From Acidobacteriota bacterium (GTDB taxonomy: Bacteria; Acidobacteriota; Terriglobia; UBA7540), in contig SCRD01000025.1 in assembly GCA_004298155.1 (NCBI GenBank), positions 85,022 to 149,021 on the forward strand: a stretch of DNA of 64,000 nt, given 5' to 3'. The notes below the pieces were generated by a model that saw only the letters and a list, made by a program, of their open reading frames with translations, made no database searches and was not told the origin of the DNA. Below, piece after piece: positions 8,470-16,428 of this stretch (positions are counted from its first letter, which is position 1; the number at the start of each line of letters is the position of its first letter). Both the position numbers and the translations under genes were made by a program.

Positions 8470-8694
8470 ATGCGCGAATACATCAAACAGCTTTTTTCTG
8501 AATACGGTGAAGCAAGTTTCGGGCGCACCGGCTCGTTCTTCGGCCTGGTGCTCGGGTGCGGCTGGGTTTCGTTTCTAGTCTGGACCACGCACCATCTTCC
8601 AGACCTCGAAGGGCTGACGGTTTTTATCTCCACGCTCTATGGACTCAGCAAGACGGGCGAGACCGTGCAGCGGGTGTTGGGAAAAAAGAATTGA
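8470..8694 (+). CDS. Small membrane protein, possible holin
   Basis: The 74-residue protein has two hydrophobic segments, about 22-40 (SFFGLVLGCGWVSFLVW) and 46-60 (LEGLTVFISTLYGLS), with a charged N-terminus and a basic C-terminus (RVLGKKN). A purine-rich AGAAAAAGAAGAA precedes the ATG. It sits between the endolysin and the spanin-like gene, so a class II holin role is reasonable. No sequence motif proves it, and it could equally be a general phage membrane protein. Confidence 0.5.
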   Translation: MREYIKQLFSEYGEASFGRTGSFFGLVLGCGWVSFLVWTTHHLPDLEGLTVFISTLYGLSKTGETVQRVLGKKN

Positions 8695-8696
8695 AC

Positions 8697-8781
8697 GATT
8701 GAGTGATCGGGTGATTGGTCATTGGGCTCCGCCCAGGCCGCAGCTTGTAACGCTTCAGTCACTCAATCGCTAAATCACTCA
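8697..8781. repeat. Self-complementary GATTGAGTGAT repeat between genes
   Basis: The words ATTGAGTGATCGGGTGATTG (8699-8718) are mirrored by CACTCAATCGC and AAATCACTCAAT (8760-8783). The repeat runs up to the start region of the spanin-like gene, so any longer N-terminus read through it would be repeat-encoded. Confidence 0.65.
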
Positions 8782-8796
8782 ATGTTCAGGATGAAC

Positions 8797-9777
8797 ATGG
8801 CAATGATGGAAGCACTGAAGAATTTAATTCGTCGGGTCCCGGGGCGTTACTGGCTTGTCGTGGGGGGCCTGCTGGCGGCGGCGTTCTGGATGCAGCAGCA
8901 TGACGCACGAATCCGCCAGCAGGCGGGGCTTCAGCAGTTGCGCAGCGAAACTTCGGCGGAAGTGGCCGGGCTGCGCAAGCAGGCCGCGCACGATGTGGAG
9001 CAGGCAAACGTCGAGAACGCCAAAGCCGTTGCAGAACTTGAGCAGCGCCGCCAGCAGGCGGAACAGCAGAGCCGGCAACTGGCCGCGCAGCTCGCCGGTT
9101 TGCGCAACCAGGCGCAGGTCCAGGCTGGCGAAGTGGCCACGCTTCCGATATCGGAAATAGTGACACGCGTGGCCGCCCAGCTTGGATTGAAGGCGGAAGA
9201 CGTTGCCTCGAATGGGCAGCACGGGAAAAGCCCCCTCACCCGGCCCCGCCAGGCGGGACCACCCTCTCCCCTCGGAGAGGGCCTGGCCACGCACTCTTCT
9301 GCTCCTCCGCCGGATTGTCATCCTGAGGAGCGGCAGGCGACGAAGGATCCCGGCAGTTCAATAGCCGCGTCAGGGCAAGCTCCATGCAAGGAGCAGACTG
9401 CGGGGATCCTTCGCTCCGCCCAGGATGACAGGGCGGCCGCCTTGTCCCTCACTGCTTCCGGAGCGCGCAAAGTGGAGACGGCGCTCGTGGCGCTCGACGC
9501 CTGCCGCGCGGAGAGCAGCATCCAGGGCCGGCAATTTTCAAACTGCCAGGTCCGCGCCGAGGCGGATGAGGCCGCCATCGGGCGCCTGAACGGTTCGGTG
9601 GTCAGCCTCAACCAGGCCCTTGCGGCAAAAGACAAGGTCCTCGCCGGGCAGCAGGCCGAGTACAAAGCGGAACTGCGCGCCGCCCGGGGAACTTTTCTGG
9701 GCCGCCTGGCGCGCCTGACGGAGCACGTAGCCATCGGCGTGGGATTGGGCGTGGCGATTGGAGTGGCGGTGAAATGA
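8797..9777 (+). CDS. Spanin-like (Rz-type) membrane coiled-coil protein with in-frame repeat insertion
   Basis: Starts at 8782, 8791, 8797, 8803 and 8806 are all in frame; AGGA at 8788 best serves 8797. After a transmembrane segment (YWLVVGGLLAAAFWM) comes a long Gln/Ala-rich coiled coil of about 90 residues, then a second coiled coil and a C-terminal Gly/Val-rich hydrophobic segment. This resembles phage Rz-type spanins or inner-membrane lysis accessories. Between the two coiled coils about 75 residues (nt 9215-9445) are translated from REP-like repeats: low-complexity Pro/Ser/Gly text, then CHPEERQATKDPGSS and GILRSAQDD. The frame is kept through the insertion. The gene overlaps the next by four bases (ATGA). 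Confidence 0.5.
   Translation: MAMMEALKNLIRRVPGRYWLVVGGLLAAAFWMQQHDARIRQQAGLQQLRSETSAEVAGLRKQAAHDVEQANVENAKAVAELEQRRQQAEQQSRQLAAQLAGLRNQAQVQAGEVATLPISEIVTRVAAQLGLKAEDVASNGQHGKSPLTRPRQAGPPSPLGEGLATHSSAPPPDCHPEERQATKDPGSSIAASGQAPCKEQTAGILRSAQDDRAAALSLTASGARKVETALVALDACRAESSIQGRQFSNCQVRAEADEAAIGRLNGSVVSLNQALAAKDKVLAGQQAEYKAELRAARGTFLGRLARLTEHVAIGVGLGVAIGVAVK
9231..9432. repeat. Two REP-like elements inside the spanin-like gene
   Basis: 9231-9290 is a copy of the CCCCTCACCCGG / CTCTCCCC / GGAGAGGG palindromic family, also at 10213-10272 and 10996-11052. 9316-9432 is a copy of the TCATCCTGAG / GAAGGATCC ... GGATCCTTCG / CAGGATGACA family, also at 13677-13825 and 46187-46260. Both are imperfect inverted repeats. 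Here they are translated without a stop or frameshift. Confidence 0.75.
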
Positions 9778-10130
9778 TGCCTCAGGACTTTGCGCGCATG
9801 GCCATGTGGTGGGGACCCGGTGTGCTGCTTCTGCTTGCCTTCAGTTACGGGCTGCTGCGCCTCGCGCAGTTATGGATTGAGCGCAGCATGGACGCGCGGC
9901 GCCGCCAGATGGAAAGCCTCTTTGGCATGGCGGAGCAGTACGTGAAGCAGTTCCTCAACGCGCAATTGTCGCAGGCAGAGGCGCTTTCAAGGCTGGCTTC
10001 AAGCGTCGAGCAGAGTGATTCGCGCGACAGCATGGAGCACCAGCAGATCCTGGTTGCCCTGCGGGCCATGCATGGCGACATCGAACGGCTGGTCCGCCGG
10101 CCCGCGAATCCGCATGAATCTGAAGGATAG
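9774..10130 (+). CDS. Membrane-anchored coiled-coil phage protein (DUF2730/Mu gp25-like)
   Basis: The 118-residue protein has one transmembrane segment (about residues 13-32, WGPGVLLLLAFSYGLLRL) followed by a charged helical stretch that could form a coiled coil. Its start overlaps the previous stop (ATGA), implying translational coupling. In Mu-type phages a TM plus coiled-coil protein of this size (gp25, DUF2730) stands just before gp26 and the small terminase, which is the order here. The alternative is a second spanin component. The call rests on position and architecture only. Confidence 0.45.
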   Translation: MMPQDFARMAMWWGPGVLLLLAFSYGLLRLAQLWIERSMDARRRQMESLFGMAEQYVKQFLNAQLSQAEALSRLASSVEQSDSRDSMEHQQILVALRAMHGDIERLVRRPANPHESEG

Positions 10131-10396
10131 CCACGGGGGTGGCGCAGACGTCGCGCTTTCTGCGATGTCTGCGAGTCGATGGAAAAAATTATGAATCACG
10201 AATTACCGGAAGCGACCCCTCACCCGGTCCCGGCAAGCAGGACCACCCTCTCCCCTGGGAGAGGGCTTGGGCCGTCCGCAGACATGGCAAAAAGCGCCAC
10301 GTGTTCGCCATCCGGCAATCCAGAGGAGCTATGCGGGGAAGAAGGTGCGAGCAGTATCGAACAGGAAGGACCAACCAAAACAGGAGTGAAAACGGC
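10131..10396. repeat. Composite repeat block before the gp26-like gene
   Basis: Three families sit in series. 10140-10172 is TGGCGCAGAC...GATGTCTGCG. 10186-10206 is AATTATGAATCACGAATTAC. 10213-10272 is the CCCTCACCCGG/GGAGAGGG palindrome, followed by CGCAGACATGGCAAAAAGCG (10279-10298). A frame runs through the block into the next gene, but the real start is at 10397. Confidence 0.65.
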
Positions 10397-10711
10397 ATGA
10401 CCAGCAGCGTACGGCAAAAAGAAATCGTCAGAGGAAAAATCCTTTACTACCTCAAACTGATCTACCCGCAGTCGGCAACCCTTCCGTTGCTGCAGGGCGA
10501 GCTCGACATCTTCGGTTATCCGGTGCCGATCGACGACCTGGATTTCCACGTCGCCTACCTGGCGGAAAAGGGGCTGGTGAGCACGGAAAACCTTCGCGGC
10601 CCTCACCCGCGCCGCCACATCACGCTGGTGAAAATCACCGTCAAAGGGATCGATTATTTCGACGGACGCCTGCCCAGGGACGAAGGAGTTTATCTCGAAC
10701 CGGAGGCTTAA
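10397..10711 (+). CDS. Mu gp26-like winged-helix phage protein
   Basis: From the ATG at 10397 (AGGAG ten bases upstream) the product is 104 residues. The pattern of an N-terminal helix (GKILYYLKLIYPQ), a second helix ending in ELDIFGYPV, a DLDFHVAYLAEKGLV helix and a wing with ITLVKITVKGIDYFDG fits the small winged-helix proteins that stand before the small terminase in Mu-like phages (gp26 family). A longer frame back to 10139 is translated repeat sequence. The gene precedes the small terminase, consistent with an assembly or packaging accessory role of unknown mechanism. Confidence 0.6.
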   Translation: MTSSVRQKEIVRGKILYYLKLIYPQSATLPLLQGELDIFGYPVPIDDLDFHVAYLAEKGLVSTENLRGPHPRRHITLVKITVKGIDYFDGRLPRDEGVYLEPEA

Positions 10712-10895
10712 AAAGCAATTACGAATTATGAATTACGAACCCGGGTGGCTCAGATATCGCATTCTTTGCGATGTCTGCGAGACGGCGGCAGCGGGTTTGG
10801 GAGGTTCTCTGTGTCCTCTGCGGTTCAAAAGATTTACCACGGAGCACACAGAGCGCACAGAGGAAGCAACGGAAAGCGTGAAGGGCAGGAAGTCA
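10712..10895. repeat. Composite repeat block before the small terminase
   Basis: AATTACGAATTATGAATTAC is at 10717-10736. It is followed by TGGCTCAGATATCGCATTCT with TTTGCGATGTCTGCG (10746-10782), and by a palindrome with arms TCTCTGTGTCCTCTGCGGTT (10806-10825) and ACCACGGAGCACACAGAG plus GCACAGAGGAA (10837-10865). Confidence 0.65.
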
Positions 10896-11741
10896 ATGAG
10901 CGAACAGACGCGACGAAAAACTGAAAGGCCGCGCAGAAACGCAGGCACCGCGAAAAGCGCGACATCTGCACCACCGCAGCCAGCCGGAGGCGGACTGACC
11001 CCTCACCCGGACGCTGGCGCGTCCACCCTCTCCCCTCGGAGAGGGCTTGAACAAGGGTTTTCCGCAGACACCGCACAGAACGCGGCGTCTGCGCCAGCCG
11101 GCGAAGGGCGGCATGCGCGCCCTGTGACCGACGTGTTAAAGCTGCCGGCCGGGCTGCGCGAGCTGGTGGAACGCATGCTGGTGGAAGGTGCTACCTTCGA
11201 GGACGTTTGCGATTCCGTGAACGAGCGTGGCGTGCCGCTCACGCTGCAGGCCATCCAGAACCGTTACCGCGGCGATCTGGACCTGCAAAAGCGGCGGATT
11301 GAGTTCCAGGTGGAGCGCGCGCGGGCACTGACCGAGGCGCTGGGCGATCCCGAGTCATCGGACGCGCAACTGGCGTACGCCGCCATGCTGACGGGGCTCC
11401 AGAGCCTGAACCGCAAAGACGGCACCCTCAGTCTGAAAGAGGCCGTTAAAGGGTCAATGGAGCGCCGCAACCTCCTGCTGAAGCGCGACCTGCTGCGCAT
11501 GCAGATTGCGCGTGAAGAGCAGGAAAAAGGCTTTCGCAGGACGCGCCTGTACGCCGAGATGTTGAAGGTGCGGCTCACCAAAGCCAAGCTGGCGCAATTG
11601 CAGCAGGAACTGAAGAAGCATGAGAACAGCTCCACGCTGGGCCGGGTGGCCATGGAAAAAATCCAGGAGATTTACGGACTGCTGCAGATTCCCGTGATTC
11701 CGAAGGACGCGGACCTGGAGAGGGAAGAGAAGAAATTGTGA
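10896..11741 (+). CDS. Terminase small subunit, DUF3486/Mu gp27-like
   Basis: The ATG at 10896 follows AGGA with a five-base gap, giving 281 residues. Residues about 75-130 contain a helix-turn-helix-like region (LRELVERMLVEGATFEDV, then ERGVPLTLQAIQNRYRG). A long charged helical C-terminus follows, with repeated Arg/Lys/Gln and RRNLLLKRDLLRMQIAREE, as in the gp27/DUF3486 family that recognises DNA for packaging. Residues about 20-70 are Ala/Ser/Pro-rich text translated from repeat elements, an in-frame insertion between the basic N-terminus and the DNA-binding region. It is followed 137 bases later by the large terminase. Confidence 0.65.
   Translation: MSEQTRRKTERPRRNAGTAKSATSAPPQPAGGGLTPHPDAGASTLSPRRGLEQGFSADTAQNAASAPAGEGRHARPVTDVLKLPAGLRELVERMLVEGATFEDVCDSVNERGVPLTLQAIQNRYRGDLDLQKRRIEFQVERARALTEALGDPESSDAQLAYAAMLTGLQSLNRKDGTLSLKEAVKGSMERRNLLLKRDLLRMQIAREEQEKGFRRTRLYAEMLKVRLTKAKLAQLQQELKKHENSSTLGRVAMEKIQEIYGLLQIPVIPKDADLEREEKKL
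10950..11105. repeat. Repeat elements inside the small terminase gene
   Basis: Elements of the GCGAAAAGCGCGACATCTGC (10951-10970) and CGCAGACACCGC/GGCGTCTGCGCC (11061-11096) family flank a copy of the CCCCTCACCCGG...GGAGAGGG palindrome (10999-11048). All are read through in frame. Confidence 0.7.
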
Positions 11742-11878
11742 AAGATGAAGGCTGAAAGCGAATTACAAAACCCTGCGATGACGTTTGGCCAAGCTGGAGA
11801 CATGGTAATCGGTGCCGCGTCTGCGCCAGGCGAGTGCAAATCCGGCAATGAGTCAATGAACTAATCGGTCAATAAACA

Positions 11879-13645
11879 ATGCCTCGAAAGAAGACACAAA
11901 TCGCAAAGAAGACGGCAGAGGCGCAAGAGCCAATGGCCGCAGACATGGCAAAAAGCGCCACGTCTGCGCCACCCGGCCCCCGGAGAGGGCTTGAGCATAA
12001 CTCGCCGGCCCGGGCGGAAGTGGTCAGCGCTCCCGTCCGCCTGCTGCCCTACCAGCGCCGCTGGGTGGAGGACCGCTCCTCGCTGAAGATGGTGGTAAAG
12101 GCGCGGCAGATCGGCTACTCGTTTGCCGCCACGCTGCAGGCCCTGCTGCGCTGCCTGGAGCGCAAGACCACCTGGATCTTTCTTTCCAAGGGCGAGCGGC
12201 AATCGAAGCTGCTGATGGAAAAAGTGCAGGAGCACATCCAGAGCTGCGGGATTGTGGCGCAGGCGTTTGAGTCCACTTTCTTTGAAGGGGCCAGCCAGAA
12301 GCAGCTTGAGGTGCGGCTGCCGAACGGGTCGGTGATTTACGGCCTGCCGTCGAATCCCGACACGGCGCGCGGCTATTCCGGCAACGTGACGCTTGATGAA
12401 TTCGCCTTCCACGCCGACGCGGCAAAGATCTATTCAGCGCTCTTCCCGACCATCACGCGCGGCTATTCGCTGGAAGTGATCTCGACGCCCAACGGGCAGC
12501 AGGGAAAATTTTATGAGCTGGCGAAGGCGGCGGGGATGGCGGACGGGCGAATAGCGAATAGCGAGTTGCGAGCAGCAAGAGACGAAGCCCCTATTCGCGA
12601 TTCGTTACTCGCTACTCGCTGGTCTCCCCACTGGTGCGACGTTTATGAGGCCGTGCGCCAGGGATTGAAGATCAACGTTGAACTGCTGCGCGCAGGCTGC
12701 GACGACGAACCAACCTTCCAGCAGGAATTCTGCTGCCAGTTTGTTTCCACGGCGGAAAACTTTTTTTCACCCGAGCTTCTGGCCGCCTGCCTAAGCGCCG
12801 AGGCCAGAACGGATACACCGGCCCACCAACTGGCCTCGGCGAGCGGCATCGATCAATCAGGATTCGGCCGGCGGCGACTGGACGGAACAATCGAGGGGCC
12901 GGCAACTACCGGCCAGGTTTTAGAGAGAAATGTATTCCCGGCTTCAGGCTCCGAATTTTTCCTGGGCATCGATATTGGCCGGCAGCACGACCGCACGGTT
13001 TTCTGGCTGGATGAGGTGACGGCCCTGGGCTGCCATCCTGAGGCCGCGGATGCGGGTAGGGGAGCCCTCCGGGCTCCCGCGGGAGGGCAGAGCCCTCCCC
13101 TACCGGGCGCAGAAGAAAACCAGTCGATTGCCCGCATTGTGCGCACGCTTGACCGCGCTCCATTTGCGGATCAGCTCGAGTGCGCGCGCGAATTCCTGCG
13201 GCTGGAAAGGGAAGACGGCAGCCCACTGGTCCGGCGCGCAGCCATCGACGCCACGGGCATCGGGGCGATGCTGGCGGAAACGCTGGCGGCGGAATTCGGA
13301 CCGCGCGTGGAACCCGTGATTTTTACCGCGGCGGTGAAGGAGAACCTGGCGTTCCGGACCAAGCGGCGGATGGAAAAGCAGCTCTCTCTGCTGCCCGACA
13401 CGCGGGAAGTCCGGCGCGCCTTCAGCGCCGTGAAGCGCGTGGTGACGCCGAGCGGCAATCTGCGCTTTGACGCTGTGCGAACGGCGGCGGGACATGCCGA
13501 CGAATTCTGGGCCAAGGCGCTGGCCGACCTGGCCGCTGAGGCAGAGCCGGCCCCCGTGGCGGCAGACGCGTATCTTGCGGGCGGTGGATCCATCATCAAC
13601 CCCCGGGCGTTTACGGAACTCGATGGAGGATGGGAAGCGTTCTGA
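11879..13645 (+). CDS. Terminase large subunit, Mu gp28-like, with three repeat-derived insertions
   Basis: The 588-residue packaging motor has an adenine-binding PYQRRWVEDRS, an ATPase P-loop region (VVKARQIGYSFAAT, near residue 73), a Walker B-type VTLDEFAFH (about 170) and a C-terminal RNase H-like nuclease domain beginning FFLGIDIGRQHDRT (about 360), with further acidic motifs in AAIDATGIG and GHADEFW. It pumps DNA into the capsid and cuts it. Three stretches look like translated repeats: residues about 20-40 (nt 11935-11996), about 222-248 (nt 12544-12622) and about 382-412 (nt 13029-13110). All keep the frame and fall at a terminus or in likely surface loops. There is no Shine-Dalgarno match at the ATG; the upstream 137 bases hold further repeat words. 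Confidence 0.82.
   Translation: MPRKKTQIAKKTAEAQEPMAADMAKSATSAPPGPRRGLEHNSPARAEVVSAPVRLLPYQRRWVEDRSSLKMVVKARQIGYSFAATLQALLRCLERKTTWIFLSKGERQSKLLMEKVQEHIQSCGIVAQAFESTFFEGASQKQLEVRLPNGSVIYGLPSNPDTARGYSGNVTLDEFAFHADAAKIYSALFPTITRGYSLEVISTPNGQQGKFYELAKAAGMADGRIANSELRAARDEAPIRDSLLATRWSPHWCDVYEAVRQGLKINVELLRAGCDDEPTFQQEFCCQFVSTAENFFSPELLAACLSAEARTDTPAHQLASASGIDQSGFGRRRLDGTIEGPATTGQVLERNVFPASGSEFFLGIDIGRQHDRTVFWLDEVTALGCHPEAADAGRGALRAPAGGQSPPLPGAEENQSIARIVRTLDRAPFADQLECAREFLRLEREDGSPLVRRAAIDATGIGAMLAETLAAEFGPRVEPVIFTAAVKENLAFRTKRRMEKQLSLLPDTREVRRAFSAVKRVVTPSGNLRFDAVRTAAGHADEFWAKALADLAAEAEPAPVAADAYLAGGGSIINPRAFTELDGGWEAF
11935..11996. repeat. Repeat element in the large terminase N-terminus
   Basis: CGCAGACATGGCAAAAAGCG and CCACGTCTGCGCCACCCGG form the same inverted-repeat family as at 10279-10310 and 10140-10172. 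It is followed by CCCGGAGAGGGCTTGAGC, the tail of the GGAGAGGG family. The copy is translated within the terminase frame. Confidence 0.65.
12544..12622. repeat. Self-complementary GCGAATAGCGA repeat inside the large terminase
   Basis: GCGAATAGCGAATAGCGAGT (12546-12565) is mirrored by CTATTCGCGATTCG and TACTCGCTACTCGC (12591-12621). The 79-base element adds about 26 residues (IANSELRAARDEAPIRDSLL) between the ATPase and linker regions without breaking the frame. Confidence 0.7.
13055..13104. repeat. Palindromic insertion in the terminase nuclease domain
   Basis: The 10-bp arms GGTAGGGGAG (13055-13064) and CTCCCCTACC (13095-13104) enclose a GC-rich imperfect palindrome. It adds about 17 residues, and about 30 with flanks, between strands of the RNase H fold, directly after FWLDEVTALG. 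Confidence 0.7.
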
Positions 13646-13884
13646 ATTCTGAGTTATGAATTATGAATTACACAATCCCGTCATCCTGAGCCCGTTCGCT
13701 TGTCATCCTGAGCGAAGCGAAGGATCACCGTATTTCGCTCAGGACAAACTCCGCGAAGAATCCCTGCATTTGCAGAGCAACACAACTGCCGGGATCCTTC
13801 GTCGCCTTCGGCTCCTCAGGATGACGGGAATTGAGAATGACCGCGGGGGCATCGCCGATTCAGCACGAAGATCGAGGAGAAAAA
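13646..13884. repeat. Composite repeat block before the portal gene
   Basis: GAGTTATGAATTATGAATTA is at 13650-13669. It is followed by a large TCATCCTGAG...GGATCCTTCG...CAGGATGACGG element (13677-13825) with two nested copies. The portal ATG and its GAGGAG site follow at once. Confidence 0.75.
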
Positions 13885-15195
13885 ATGAAACTTGGACCTC
13901 TTGACATTCAATGGCGAAACTTGAGGCTGGCGGAATCACAGGTGAACGTGCCGCTGGAACGCACGGCGGCGGCGGCGGAAACGCTGCCCGCGGGCCTGCC
14001 CGGCACGCCCATCTTCCACGGGTTTCTGGAAGATTTCGGCGAATACAATCCGCAGCTTGAAGGACTCACGGCCATCCGCACCTACGAAAAGATGCGGCGC
14101 TCTGACGCGCAGGTGGCGGCCACGCTGCTGGCGTGCGAGCTGCCCATCCGTGCCGCCAACTGGGACGTGTTGCCGGCTGGCTCCGGTCCGCTTGATCAGG
14201 AGATCGCGCAGTTTGTCAAAGAGAACCTGTTTGGCGGGCTTGAATACGTTTCGCCGGCGGGCGTGAAAACCACCCAGTGCTGGGACGATGTGCTGCGCAA
14301 CGCTCTGCTGATGCTGGCGTTTGGCGCGGCAGCGCACGAGGAGATTTACGCTGTGGACGGAGCCAGAGTGCGCCTGGCGCGGCTGGCCCCGCGGCTGCCC
14401 GTTACTTTCTACCGCTGGATCACCGATGAGGACGGCGAAACGCTGCTGGCGCTCAACCAGTACGGCTACCGGAACTCGAACTTTGAGAGCGTGGAGATTC
14501 CGGCGGACCGCCTGGCCGTGTTCACCTTCAACAAGGAAGGCGCCAACTTTTTCGGGCGGTCGATGCTGCGGCCCGCCTACATGCACTGGTACATCAAGCA
14601 CAACCTCTATCGCATCGACGCCATCGCCGGCGAACGCAACGGCCTGGGTATTCCAACCATCGAACAGGGGACCAACGCCTCGAGAGAAGACCGCCAGGCC
14701 GCTGCATCGTGGGTAACGCAGCTCGCCGCGCATGAGAAGACCGGCATCGCGCTGCCCGCCGGATGGAAATTGACGCTGCAGGGCGTGCAGGGGCAGGTGC
14801 GCGACCTGTTCAATTCCATAGAACACCATAACATTGAAATATCCAGGACGGCACTTGCCTTCTTTATGAACCTCGGCCAGAGCTCGAAATCGAGCGGCAA
14901 CCGCGCGTTGGGGCAGGAAATGACCGATTTCTTTTTCCTGGCTGTGCAGGCCACAGCGGACCAGATTGCGCGCACCATCACCGCAACCTCTGTGAAGCGG
15001 CTGGTGGACTATAACTGGGACGGCGTCGGGAAGTATCCAACGCTTCAGGTTTCAAACCTGCGTTCTCGCAATCTGGACCAGACGCTGACGGCGCTCAGCC
15101 AGCTTGCCACGGCAAAAGTGATGGCCCCGTATCCGGAGCTGGCGCAGCACATCGCACGGGAACTCGGATTGCCGCAGCCGCCGGAAGGGCAGTGA
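13885..15195 (+). CDS. Portal protein, DUF935 (Mu gp29-like)
   Basis: From the ATG at 13885 (GAGGAG seven bases upstream) the protein is 436 residues, as usual for DUF935 portals. Typical segments are TAIRTYEKMRRSDAQVAATL near the N-terminus, RPAYMHWYIKHNLYRIDAIA and GLGIPTIEQG in the middle, and ALGQEMTDFFFLAVQATADQ near the end. Twelve copies would form the ring through which DNA enters and leaves the head and to which the tail connects. It follows the large terminase and precedes the protease-scaffold gene, the Mu-type order, although no separate gp30/MuF head-morphogenesis gene is seen. Confidence 0.88.
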   Translation: MKLGPLDIQWRNLRLAESQVNVPLERTAAAAETLPAGLPGTPIFHGFLEDFGEYNPQLEGLTAIRTYEKMRRSDAQVAATLLACELPIRAANWDVLPAGSGPLDQEIAQFVKENLFGGLEYVSPAGVKTTQCWDDVLRNALLMLAFGAAAHEEIYAVDGARVRLARLAPRLPVTFYRWITDEDGETLLALNQYGYRNSNFESVEIPADRLAVFTFNKEGANFFGRSMLRPAYMHWYIKHNLYRIDAIAGERNGLGIPTIEQGTNASREDRQAAASWVTQLAAHEKTGIALPAGWKLTLQGVQGQVRDLFNSIEHHNIEISRTALAFFMNLGQSSKSSGNRALGQEMTDFFFLAVQATADQIARTITATSVKRLVDYNWDGVGKYPTLQVSNLRSRNLDQTLTALSQLATAKVMAPYPELAQHIARELGLPQPPEGQ

Positions 15196-15261
15196 CGGGT
15201 GGATAGTGCGGGTGATAAGTACACGACGATTTGAAATTTCAGATTTGTGATTGGAGATGAC

Positions 15262-16428
15262 ATGCTGAGCACCCTGGAACAAACAACCACGCCGCGATTC
15301 ATGGCCACGCTCGAGCCCGCCGCCGGAGACGCGCCCGGGAAAGTCCGCATCCCGCTGGCGGTTACCGGAACGTGGGTGCGGGGGTCGAATAAATTTTCGA
15401 TCACGCGCGACGACCTGGAATCGATTGCGCGCAACTTTCGCGAGCGGCAGAACGGCGAAATCAACGTGGATTACGACCACGCCAGCGAAATGCCGGAAGT
15501 CGCCGCAGGCGGCCCCATTCCGTCTGCCGGACGCATTGTCGGCATCGACCCGCTGGAAGCCCAGGGCCGCCGCACCTTTCTGTGGGGATGGTTCGAACCC
15601 ACTGAACGCGCCCGCACGCTGGTGAAAAATCGGGAATACCGCTACATCTCGCCAGCCATCGACTGGGGCGCGAAAAACAAACGGACCGGCAAGCCGCAGG
15701 GGGCCACGCTTACATCGGTGGCGCTCACCAACCGGCCGTTCCTGGAAGAAATGCCACAAATCCGGCTGTCCGACCCGGGCTACCGCCTGGTGGACGCAAC
15801 GGCCGGAACCACGGACGCCGTCTCGCTCCATGCAATACAGGGCGGGGGCGCCCCAACAAGAGGAGGTTCCATGAAGAAGGTCCAACTTTCCGTCGCCGAC
15901 GGAAAAATCAAAGTGAATCATCCGGACCTCGCGGACGAGTATTACGCCGATCCGGATGACGCAGCCAGGGCGCTGGCGGAGCTCGGCAGCCATCCCGATG
16001 CCACTCCTGACGCCGAGGCCAACGAAGTGCCGCTGGCGCAGGCCGCCAACGTGCTGTCAGAAGCCGACGCGCAGGGCAAATCCATTCCCGCCGTGGAAGT
16101 GTTTCGGGCGCGGGTGGAGCAGGCGCTCGATGACGCCGTGCGGGGCGGCAAGATCCTGCCGCGCCGTCGCGACGATTGGCGCCGCATTGCGCTCGGGGAC
16201 TTCGGCGCGTTCTCACGCCTCGTGGCCGAGCAGCGGCCCCGCGTTCCGCTGCAGCCTGTGGGATTTTCCGGAGGCGTTCCGGAGAACGTGCAGGCGCAGG
16301 TGAAATTCATGGCGGAACAGCGCATGAAGGAGCGCGGCGTCAGCTACGGGCAGGCGCTCACGGAAATCGGGCGCGAGCAGCCTGACCTCATCCATCAATA
16401 CCGGCGGTCGGTAAGCGGCGGCGAATAG
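15262..16428 (+). CDS. Mu gpI-like head maturation protease and scaffold
   Basis: The ATG at 15262 follows GGAG by five bases; a GTG at 15247 is a weaker alternative. The N-terminal half (about 1-190) has the gpI-type protease pattern: RIPLAVTGTWVRGSNKFSIT, DYDHASEMP, AGRIVGIDPL, REYRYISPAIDWG, TSVALTNRPFLEEMP. The C-terminal half is Ala/Glu/Arg-rich and helical, as expected for an internal scaffold. A strong internal start at 15871 suggests a separately made scaffold, listed on its own. The protease would clip scaffold and coat protein during prohead maturation. Confidence 0.82.
   Translation: MLSTLEQTTTPRFMATLEPAAGDAPGKVRIPLAVTGTWVRGSNKFSITRDDLESIARNFRERQNGEINVDYDHASEMPEVAAGGPIPSAGRIVGIDPLEAQGRRTFLWGWFEPTERARTLVKNREYRYISPAIDWGAKNKRTGKPQGATLTSVALTNRPFLEEMPQIRLSDPGYRLVDATAGTTDAVSLHAIQGGGAPTRGGSMKKVQLSVADGKIKVNHPDLADEYYADPDDAARALAELGSHPDATPDAEANEVPLAQAANVLSEADAQGKSIPAVEVFRARVEQALDDAVRGGKILPRRRDDWRRIALGDFGAFSRLVAEQRPRVPLQPVGFSGGVPENVQAQVKFMAEQRMKERGVSYGQALTEIGREQPDLIHQYRRSVSGGE
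15871..16428 (+). CDS. Nested in-frame scaffold protein (Mu Z-like)
   Basis: An in-frame ATG at 15871 is preceded by AAGAGGAGG with a four-base gap, a better ribosome site than that of the full-length gene. It would yield a 185-residue protein beginning MKKVQLSVADGKIKVN, rich in Ala, Glu and Arg, ending with the gpI C-terminus. Phages of the Mu and lambda types are known to make the scaffold from an internal start of the protease gene. That this start is used here is inferred from the ribosome site and the domain boundary. Confidence 0.6.
   Translation: MKKVQLSVADGKIKVNHPDLADEYYADPDDAARALAELGSHPDATPDAEANEVPLAQAANVLSEADAQGKSIPAVEVFRARVEQALDDAVRGGKILPRRRDDWRRIALGDFGAFSRLVAEQRPRVPLQPVGFSGGVPENVQAQVKFMAEQRMKERGVSYGQALTEIGREQPDLIHQYRRSVSGGE

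Noticed and set aside
10139-10396. N-terminal extension of the gp26-like protein
   Set aside because: The sequence is repeat-derived and a proper ATG with AGGAG exists at 10397.
13677-13825. Insertion sequence between terminase and portal genes
   Set aside because: There is no transposase frame; the sequence is a dispersed REP-like element.
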